Positions 7,798-16,500 of a DNA stretch of 51,815 nucleotides are shown piece by piece (position 1 is the first letter of the stretch; each line of letters opens with the position of its first letter). The stretch is taken from the NCBI GenBank assembly GCA_021776805.1, contig JAJFFD010000002.1, positions 1 to 51,815 on the forward strand, given 5' to 3'. The position numbers and the translations under genes are program-made. This stretch comes from Planctomycetota bacterium. Its GTDB lineage: Bacteria > Planctomycetota > UBA1135 > UBA2386. Under the pieces are notes generated by a model. The model was not told where the DNA came from. It did not search any database and was given only the letters and a program-made list of their open reading frames with translations.

Positions 7798-10466
7798 GCG
7801 ATTACGAAGACTTGCCTGATTCAGCTCGCATCGCCGTGATCGGCATGTCCGGACGCTTCCCCGGCGCTGCCAATCTCGATGAGTTCTGGCAAAACCTTTG
7901 CGCTGGACGCGAGTCGATCCGCCGATTTGCCCCGGACGAACTGGATCCCTCGGTTCCTCAGTCTCTACGCCAAGATCCTGATTACGTGCCGGCGCGCGGC
8001 GTGCTCGATGGCGCAGACGAGTTTGATGCGGCCTTCTTCGGGATCAGTCCCCGCGAAGCGGAAATCATGGACCCACAATGCAGGGTCTTTCTCCAGGAGG
8101 CCTCGGCGGCTCTTGATGCCGCGGGCTACTGCTCCGAAAAGTACGCCGGGATGATCGGCGTCTATGCGGGGATGGCCAACAATTCGTACTACCCGTCCAG
8201 CGTTGCTACGCGTCCCGATTTGATCGCGAGAATCGGCGAGTTTCAGGCCATGCTCGCCAACGAGAAGGACTTTCTTGCCACCCGCGTCTCGCACAAGCTG
8301 GACCTGAAGGGGCCGAGCATCAGTCTCTACACCGGTTGCTCAACCTCGCTAGTCGCGACAGCGCAGGCCTTTCAGAGTCTTCTCAGCTACCAATGTGACA
8401 TTGCTCTGGCCGGTGGCGTGTCCATCACCTGTCCGCAAGAATCTGGCTACCTCTATCGTGAAGAGGGGATTGAATCCAAGGATGGTCATTGCCGACCCTT
8501 CGATGCGGAGGCCTCAGGCACGATCTTCAGCAACGGCGTCGGAGTGGTCGTGCTGAAGAGACTCGATGAGGCTCTGGAGGACGGCGATCATGTCCACGCA
8601 GTGATCCTCGGCGCCGGCTTGAACAATGATGGTGCCGACAAGGTCAGCTTCGCGGCGCCTAGCGTTGCCGGGCAGGCGGATGTGATTGCCATGGCTCATG
8701 CCCAGGGGCAGGTTGACCCGGCGACGGTCTCCTTCGTCGAGGCCCACGGAACCGCGACGCTCTTGGGCGATCCGGTCGAATTCGAAGGCCTCAAGCGGGC
8801 CTTTCAGTACCCGAAGTCTGGCAAGCAGTTCTGTGCCCTGGGGTCTGTGAAGGGCAATTTTGGGCACCTCCTTGCTGCAGCCGGGGTGACTGGATTGATC
8901 AAGACCGTCTTAGCTCTGGAGAATGGCTGCATCCCACCTCTGGTCAACCATCGCAGCCCGAACCCGCGAATCGATTTCGCCAAGAGCCCCTTCTACGTGA
9001 ATCAGGATCTGCTTCCCTGGGATTCGACCGGGGAACCGCGGCGGGCGGGTGTCAGCTCTTTTGGGATCGGCGGTACGAATGCTCACCTGGTGCTCGAAGA
9101 GGCGCCGAAGCCTGTGGTACAGGAGCCACCTGCCCATGCCCAACTCCTGCGCCTGTCGGCAAAGACAGAAGGCGCTCTTTTGCGCATGAAGCAGAAGCTC
9201 GCCAAGGACCTGGCGAGTCGGCCGGGGACCTCGATCGCTGATGTGGCGATGACACTGCAGTCCGGCAGAAGGGATTTTGAGCAGCGGAGTATTCTGCTTG
9301 CGGCGACTTGCGAAGAGGCCAGCGAGAATCTCATGGCCGAAGATGCGCCATGGGCCGCGGATGGCCAGGCCAGCGGTTCGAGTTCTGAAGTTGTCTTCTT
9401 CTTCCCCGGTCAGGGATCCCAGTACGGTCGGATGGGGGAGTCGCTCTACGCCAACGCCCCGGTCTATCGCAGTCACATCGATGAATGTGCGGATGCACTG
9501 CAGGGCATGGGGCTTGGTGACATCCGTCAGTCTCTCTACACGCGGGATGCGGCGTCCGAGAGCGAGATGGCCGGGACGGTCTTGGCGCATGCGGGGATCT
9601 TCATCACCGAGTACGCCCTCGCTCAGCTCTGGATGTCATGGGGTGTCCAGCCCAAGTTGGTCATCGGTCACAGCATCGGTGAGTTTGTGGGGGCTTGTAT
9701 TGCCGGTGTCTTCAGCGCCGGAGATGCTCTTCGCCTTCTGGTGGCTAGGGCCAGGTTGATCGAAAACACTGCCCCGGGCGCCATGCTGGCAGTGCGCCTC
9801 TCTGCTACCGATCTCCGGGAACGGCTCCATGCGGGTCTCGAATTGGCGGCGGACAATGCCCCTTTGCTCTCGGTAGCGACCGGGCCTGTTGATCTGATTA
9901 GTGCACTGTCTGCGGAGCTCCTGGCGGCAGAGATCCCCTGCCAGCAACTGGCCGCGAATCGGGCCATGCACTCCCAGTCCCTGCGCGAGACCGTGGCTGC
10001 TCTGAATCCCGTAGCAGCGGAGATTCGTTTCTCTCGACCGCGTTTTCGTTGGCTCTCCACCGTGCGTGGTAGCTGGGTGCACCCCAATGAAGTCGCCGAT
10101 GCAGCGTATTGGACCCAGCATGCATGCGATCCAGTCCGATTTCGGGACGCCATTGAATGCCTTGGCGAGGACGAGGATCGACTGGGCATCGAGGTCGGTC
10201 CGGGAACCGCCCTTGCCAACTTCGCCAGGCAGACTCTGGGGCGCCCACAGAAGTTGGTCTCCAGCCTGCCAGAAAGCTGGACCTCCGCTGACTTCGAGTG
10301 GCGAACCCTAGTAAATGCCGCCGGTCGCCTGTGGCTGGCGGGACTTCTGGTAGACTGTAATAGCGGTCGACAGCTAGGAGCCCGTCGGACGCCGCTGCCA
10401 GGTTATCCGTTCGAACGAACGAAGTTTTGGTTGCCTGCAGCTACCTCGCCTATCGGTCCTGAGTGA
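7794..10466 (+). CDS. PKS protein KS-AT lacking a carrier protein
   Basis: An 890-aa type I polyketide synthase protein. The ketosynthase (about 10-430) keeps its triad: Cys182 in TGCSTSLVA (Gly replaces the usual Ala before Cys), His in EAHGTAT, and His in NFGHLLAAAG. The acyltransferase (about 525-830) has FFPGQGSQ and GHSIGE with Ser627. The specificity motif, HAFH in malonyl-CoA ATs, reads RAMH here (NRAMHSQSL), so the extender unit is not secure. After the usual post-AT segment (PLPGYPFERTKFW) the protein ends. There is no ACP and no KR, DH or ER. A complete module would need a carrier from another protein, most likely the ACP of the next one. Its ATG overlaps the preceding stop, and its own stop overlaps a GTG (GTGA) just upstream of the next gene, so it is co-transcribed with both. 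Confidence 0.92.
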   Translation: MSDYEDLPDSARIAVIGMSGRFPGAANLDEFWQNLCAGRESIRRFAPDELDPSVPQSLRQDPDYVPARGVLDGADEFDAAFFGISPREAEIMDPQCRVFLQEASAALDAAGYCSEKYAGMIGVYAGMANNSYYPSSVATRPDLIARIGEFQAMLANEKDFLATRVSHKLDLKGPSISLYTGCSTSLVATAQAFQSLLSYQCDIALAGGVSITCPQESGYLYREEGIESKDGHCRPFDAEASGTIFSNGVGVVVLKRLDEALEDGDHVHAVILGAGLNNDGADKVSFAAPSVAGQADVIAMAHAQGQVDPATVSFVEAHGTATLLGDPVEFEGLKRAFQYPKSGKQFCALGSVKGNFGHLLAAAGVTGLIKTVLALENGCIPPLVNHRSPNPRIDFAKSPFYVNQDLLPWDSTGEPRRAGVSSFGIGGTNAHLVLEEAPKPVVQEPPAHAQLLRLSAKTEGALLRMKQKLAKDLASRPGTSIADVAMTLQSGRRDFEQRSILLAATCEEASENLMAEDAPWAADGQASGSSSEVVFFFPGQGSQYGRMGESLYANAPVYRSHIDECADALQGMGLGDIRQSLYTRDAASESEMAGTVLAHAGIFITEYALAQLWMSWGVQPKLVIGHSIGEFVGACIAGVFSAGDALRLLVARARLIENTAPGAMLAVRLSATDLRERLHAGLELAADNAPLLSVATGPVDLISALSAELLAAEIPCQQLAANRAMHSQSLRETVAALNPVAAEIRFSRPRFRWLSTVRGSWVHPNEVADAAYWTQHACDPVRFRDAIECLGEDEDRLGIEVGPGTALANFARQTLGRPQKLVSSLPESWTSADFEWRTLVNAAGRLWLAGLLVDCNSGRQLGARRTPLPGYPFERTKFWLPAATSPIGPE

Positions 10467-10510
10467 CCGGACAGACTCGCCAAGCCAAGGTCACAGGAAG
10501 GAAAGTGACG

Positions 10511-13500
10511 ATGACAACGCCGATAGCCATCGTGGGGATGGCAGGACGTTTCCCGGGGGCGTCCAACCTCGCAGAGTTATGGGAAAACCTCTGTAAGGGG
10601 GTGGACAGCATTCGCCATTTCTCTGATGAGGAATTGGCGGCGACCGAGCATGCCTTCGATGAGGTCAGGGGTGATCCCGGCTTCGTAAAGGCGCGTGGCA
10701 TCCTTGACGGTGTTGAGGACTTCGATGCTGCCTTCTTCGGATTCAGACCGCGAGAGGCTGCTGCTCTCGATCCACAGCAGCGCGTTTGGTTCGAGTGCGC
10801 TTGGGAAGCTCTCGAAGACGCCGGTGTCGCACCAGGAAAGCTGGCTGCCAACATCGGTGTGTATGCAGGCGGCGGCTACCTGGATACCTATCTACTGCAC
10901 AATCTGTGCATCGACCGTGACTTCATCGAACGACTCGTGCGACTGCGTTCGGTCGACGCCTTTCAAAACATCATCAGCAACGACAAAGATTTTCTGCCAA
11001 CGCGAACCTCCCACTTGTTCGATCTGACTGGTCCGAGCGTGAACGTTCAGACCGCCTGTTCCACCTCGCTGGTCGCAGTCGTCCAAGCTTGCCAGTCTCT
11101 GATCCTCGGCGAATCCGACATCTGCCTGGCCGGTGGTATCTCCATCCAGCTTCCCCAGGTGCGCGGTTACCTGGCGCAGGAGGGGGGCATGGACTCTTCC
11201 GATGGGCGAGTCCGGCCCTTCGATGCCAGGGCCAGCGGAACAGTCTTTGGAAATGGGGTCGGCGTTGTCGTTCTGAAGCGACTAGCGGACGCTCAGGCCG
11301 ACGGGGACCGAGTGCTCGCCGTCCTGAGAGGCTATTCCGTAAACAACGACGGTGCCCGCAAGGCCAGCTACATCGCACCCTCGAGCGAGGGGCAGTCCTC
11401 GGTGATTCGCAAGGCGATCGAGAATGCCGGGATCGACGCTTCGACCATCAGCTACGTCGAAGCGCACGGCACAGGCACCTCGGTTGGTGATCCAATCGAA
11501 GTTGACGGCCTGAGCCGGGTCTTCCGCGAGAGCACGGACAAGGTTCAGTTCTGCGGCATCGGCTCCATCAAGAGCAATGTGGGGCACTTGGACTCCGCTG
11601 CTGGAGTGGCTGGATTGATCAAGACCGTATTGGCCCTGAAGGCGGGAGAGCTGCCACCAACGGTGCACTTCGAGACGCCGAACCCGGCCATCGATTTCGA
11701 GTCCAGCCCCTTCTATGTGGTCACAGAACGTCGCCCCTGGGAGACCCAGGGGATTCCGCGCCGCGCCGGGGTGAGTTCCTTCGGCGTGGGTGGCACCAAC
11801 GCGCACGTGATCGCCGAGGAGGCGCCAGAGGTCTCCCCCTCAAAGTCTACTCAGAACAAGCCTTGGCAACTCTTGGCATTCTCCGCCCGTTCACCCGCCG
11901 CCTTGGACGCCAAGTCGCAGGACCTGGCCAGCTTCCTGGACAAGTCGACGGAATCATTGACGAACATCTCCTATTCGCTGTTGACTGGCCGAGAGGACAT
12001 GAAGGACCGACGCTTTGCGGTCTGCTCGGATCTGGCCGATAGCGCGGAAGTTTTCCGCTCAGCTTCGCCGCCGCGAGTGGTTACCGGCAAGTCTGCGAAG
12101 CAAGCCGAGCAGCTTGTCTTCATGTTCCCGGGTCAGGGTGCGCAGCACTTGGACATGGGGCGTGAGCTCTACGACACGGAGCCCGTCTTCAAGTCCTACG
12201 TGGATCGTTGTGCAGATCTGCTCATTCCCCATCTGGGCCTCGACCTCCGCGAACTTCTGTTTGCCAGTGAGAAGCGGAATCCTGACGAGCAGTCGGAAGA
12301 GCTGAAGCAGACGCGAATCGCGCAGCCAGCTCTCTTTACCATCGAATACTCACTGGCAAAGCTGTGGATGTCCTGGGGTGTTGTGCCCAAGGCGATGGTT
12401 GGCCACAGCATCGGAGACTATGTAGCCGCCTGTCTGGCGGACGTCTTCGATCTCGAGGGGGCTTTGGCGGTTGTCGCTGAGCGCGGTCGCTTGATGCAGG
12501 CGCAGCCATCCGGATCCATGCTCGCCGTCCTCGCTGGCGAGGATGATGTGCTCGCACTCACGGCGGAAACTCCGTCGGAAGACCCGGTAGTCTTGGCTGC
12601 CAGCAATTCACCCGCTACCTCGGTGGTTTCCGGGACTGACGCGGCCATCGAGAGATTTGCCGAGCTTTGCGCCGGGCGTGGTGTGGAGGTTCGTCCGCTG
12701 CATACATCGCATGCTTTCCATTCCCCGATGATGGATCCGATGCTCGAGCCCTTCACGGCGAGGATCGCCGAGGCCAAGCCAAGAAAGCCCGCGATCCCCT
12801 TCGTCTCGAGCCGCACGGGGACCTGGATTCAGGACGAGGAAGCGCAGAGCCCGACCTTCTGGGCGCGGCAAGTTCGCGAACCCGTTCGATTCCGCGATGC
12901 AATCCAGACCCTGCAGGAGCAAGCGGCGACGCTCTATCTGGAGGTTGGCCCGGGCACAACTCTCAGCTCCTTCGTCCGGCAAAGCTGTGGTCGAGGCGAG
13001 GCGCAAGCGGTTTCCAGTTTGGGTGGCCCAAGGGATTCGGCCAGCGCGCGAGCAAAGTTGCTAGCCGCGGTCGGAGGCCTGTGGATGGCCGGACAGGGAC
13101 CTGACTGGAGTCTGTTCTTCAGTGACCATGACTGCCGCCGCGTTGCCTTGCCGACGTACCCATTCCAAAGAAAACGATTCTGGATCGAACCACCATCCAC
13201 GATCGCTCAACAAGATTCTCCAAGTATTGAACCTGCACCCAAGACGATGCCAAGCGACGCACCACCACCCGCTGCTCCGAGTCGGCGGCCGATCATTCGC
13301 AAAGAGTTGCTCGAGCTCCTGATCGATCTCTCCGGGAACGACTTTGGACCGGACGAGCAGGAGATGACCTTCATCGAGATGGGTTTTGACTCGCTCTTCC
13401 TCACGCAGTTTGCGACCGCATTGCAAAACGGTTTCGGGATGAAGGTTCGCTTCCGGCGGATGCTCGAGGACTTGTGCACGGTAGATGCGCTCACCGATTT

Positions 13501-16500
13501 CTTGGATGCTGAGCTCCCAGCCGACAAATTTGCGCCGCCACCAGCACCGGCGCCCGCACCTGCCCCGTCGGCGTCCATGCCTCAGCCTGCCGCTTCGCCG
13601 CAGATGCCGCTGAGCAACGTGATAGCGGCCGATGCTTCGGCCATGGAGCGTGTGGTCAATCAGCAATTGCAGTTGATGCAGCAGCAGTTGCAGATGCTGA
13701 GCGGGCTCCCGGCGACTCAAGTTGGCGGGCAAGAGGCCCAGCCGTTGACGCCGCAAGCAATTGTCCCGCCGGCAGTGGATGTTCCGGCAGTGGATGTTCC
13801 GGCAGTGGATGCAAAGAAACCCAAGGCCTTCGGCGCACAGGCGAGGATCGAAACCGAGGCTGACGAGTTCTCAGCGGCTCAGCGCCGCTGCTACGAGGAT
13901 TTCGCCAAGGGTTACCTGGCCAAGACCGCTGCTTCGAAGGACTTCACCCAGAAGAACCGCAAGCTCATGGCGGATCCCCGCGCCGTGACTGGATTCAGGC
14001 CGGTCTGGAAGGAGCTGGTCTATCCAATCGTCGTCGACAAATCCAAAGGCGCCAAACTCTGGGACCTGGATGGCAACGAGTACGTGGATCTCACCTGTGG
14101 CTTCGGTTCGAACTTCCTGGGCAACCAGCCGGACTTCATCACCAAGGCCCTGCACGATCAGATTGAGAAGGGCTATGAAGTCGGGCCGCAACATCCCCTG
14201 ACTTCCGAGGTTTCCGAGCTGATTCAAGAATTGACCGGGAGCGAACGCGTTGCCTTCTGCAATACGGGTTCGGAAGCGGTAATGGGCGCCATGCGCCAGG
14301 CGCGAACACTGACTGGTCGCAGCCTGGTTGCGATCTTCACTAATTCGTACCATGGTATTTTCGACGAGGTCATCGTGCGCGGCACGCGGACTCTACGGTC
14401 GATCGCTGCTGCACCTGGCATCCTCGCCTCTGCTGTCGAAAACGTGCTGGTGCTGGACTATGACTCGCCCAAGTCTTTGGAGATCCTGAGAGAGCGGGGC
14501 AATGAGCTCGCAGCGATCATGGCCGAGCCGGTCCAGAGCCGGAATCCGAAGCTGCAACCTCGCGAGTTCTTGCATGAACTGCGTCGCATTGCAGACGACT
14601 GCGGTGCAGCTCTGATCTTCGATGAGGTCATCACCGGCTTCCGCATCTGTCCCGGTGGGGCTCAGGAATACTTCGGAGTGCGCGCTGATCTCGCCACCTA
14701 CGGCAAGATTATCGGTGGTGGCTTACCCTTCGCCGCGATTGCTGGCAAGGCTGCGTGGATGGATGCCCTCGATGGTGGGGATTGGCAGTATGGCGATGAC
14801 TCCTATCCAGAGGTTGGCGTCACCTACTTTGCCGGCACCTTCGTGCGTCACCCCCTGGCTCTGGCGGCCGCCAAGGCGTCCTTGGAGCATCTCAAGGCAG
14901 AAGGGCCAGAACTACAAAAGCGACTCAACCAACGCACTACGGCCTTCGTCGCTGAACTCAACGAGCACTTCCAGTCTGTCGCTGCGGCGATCAACATCGA
15001 TCAGTTCGGATCCCTCTGTCGGATCACAGTCTCCGAAGACGAGCCCTTCGGTGGTCTCCTCTACTATTGGCTCCGCGATCGAGGAGTTCACATCTGGGAA
15101 GGCTTCGGCTGCTTCCTGACCACATCGCACAGTGATGCGGAAGTGCGTTTGATCATCGACGCCTTCAAGAGCAGCGTCGCTGACTTGCAGGCTGGCGGAT
15201 TGCTGACCGTGAGTGGGAAGTCGACTGATCCCTCGCCATCTGGTCGGGATGCTCGAGCTCAGGGGAGCAATGGCAGCATCCATGGAGGTTCAGTAGATGC
15301 TGAGCTAGCTGCTGTCGAGGAGGGACAGATTCCGCTGTCCGATGGACAGCGTGAGATTTGGCACGCGTCACAGATGGGGGACGAAGAATCCTGTGCCTAC
15401 AACGAGTCCTTTACCCTAGATCTCCGCGGGCCCCTGCAAGTCTCAGTCTTGCAGGAGGCGGTACGACAAGCGGTTTCGCGGCACGATGCCCTGCGCTTTC
15501 TGTTTTCGGATGAAGGCCCTTCCCAACGAGTTGGCGAATTCCCCGAGCTGGAACTGGAGGTCGAAGACCTGAGTGAGTTGGAGCCAGCGGCTCGCGAAGC
15601 AGCGATTCAGGAGCTCCACGATGAGGATGCCAGGACTCCCTTTGACCTGGAGAATGGTCCGATCATTCGCTTCCGCTTGCTACGCGCCGAGAGCGATCGT
15701 TTTCTGCTAGTCGGGACCAGCCACCACATCGTGATGGATGGCTGGTCGGCAGGGGTGATCATCGAGGACATCAGTGCCCTGTACAACGCGGCGGTCTGCA
15801 ACGCCTCGCCTGACCTGATCCCCGCAAGCTCCTATGCGGACTACGTGGTCGAAGAGCGTAGACGGCGTTCGCAGGCCGATGGCCAGGAGGTTCTCGAGTA
15901 CTGGGTCGAGAAGTTCAAGACTCTGCCTGAGCCGGCAGATCTGCCCACGGATAGGCCGCGTCCGCGTGTGAAGACTCACGGTGGAACCTCCTTCTATTAC
16001 GAGTTCAACAAGGACGTCTATCGAGATTTTAAGCAGGCCGCGACCAAGGAGAACGTCACCTTCTTTGCTGGTTTGTTGGCCGCTTACCAGGTGCTGGTGC
16101 ACAAGTTGACTGGCAAACAGGATCTCGTGGTTGGAATCCCGTCCGCGGGTCAGGCCATGGTTGGCGAACAGTCTCTGGTTGGACATTGTGTCAACTTGCT
16201 GCCAGTGCGCAGCCTCTTGAACCCCAAGAAGAGCTTCCGCGAATTGTTGGCGCAAACTCGCGAGGCAGTTTTTGACACCTACGAGAATCAGGACTGTGCC
16301 TTCGGCACAATTCTGCAGAAGGTCAGAGTCAAGCGCGATCCCAGCCGACTCCCTCTCTTCGAGGTGATCTTCAATCTGGATCGAGATGTGCCGGGCCGTG
16401 GATTCGAAGGCTTGTCGGCCGCGATTCGCGAGAACACCAAGGGTGCCTCACACTTTGACATGTTCCTCAACCTGAACGAGGGGGACGCGAGCTTGGAGGT

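Noticed and set aside
8910..9590. 226-codon minus-strand frame inside the KS-AT gene
   Set aside because: It is a shadow of the KS and AT coding, with no recognisable protein features.
10463..10510. GTG start at 10463 overlapping the KS-AT stop (GTGA)
   Set aside because: The ATG at 10511 has a strong AGGAAGGAAAG site at 10494-10504, and the KS domain begins right there. The extra 16 residues look like translated leader. It is kept only as an alternative.
13769..13813. Tandem repeat as a CRISPR-like or mobile-element array
   Set aside because: There are only three adjoining 15-base copies without spacers, in frame within a linker.
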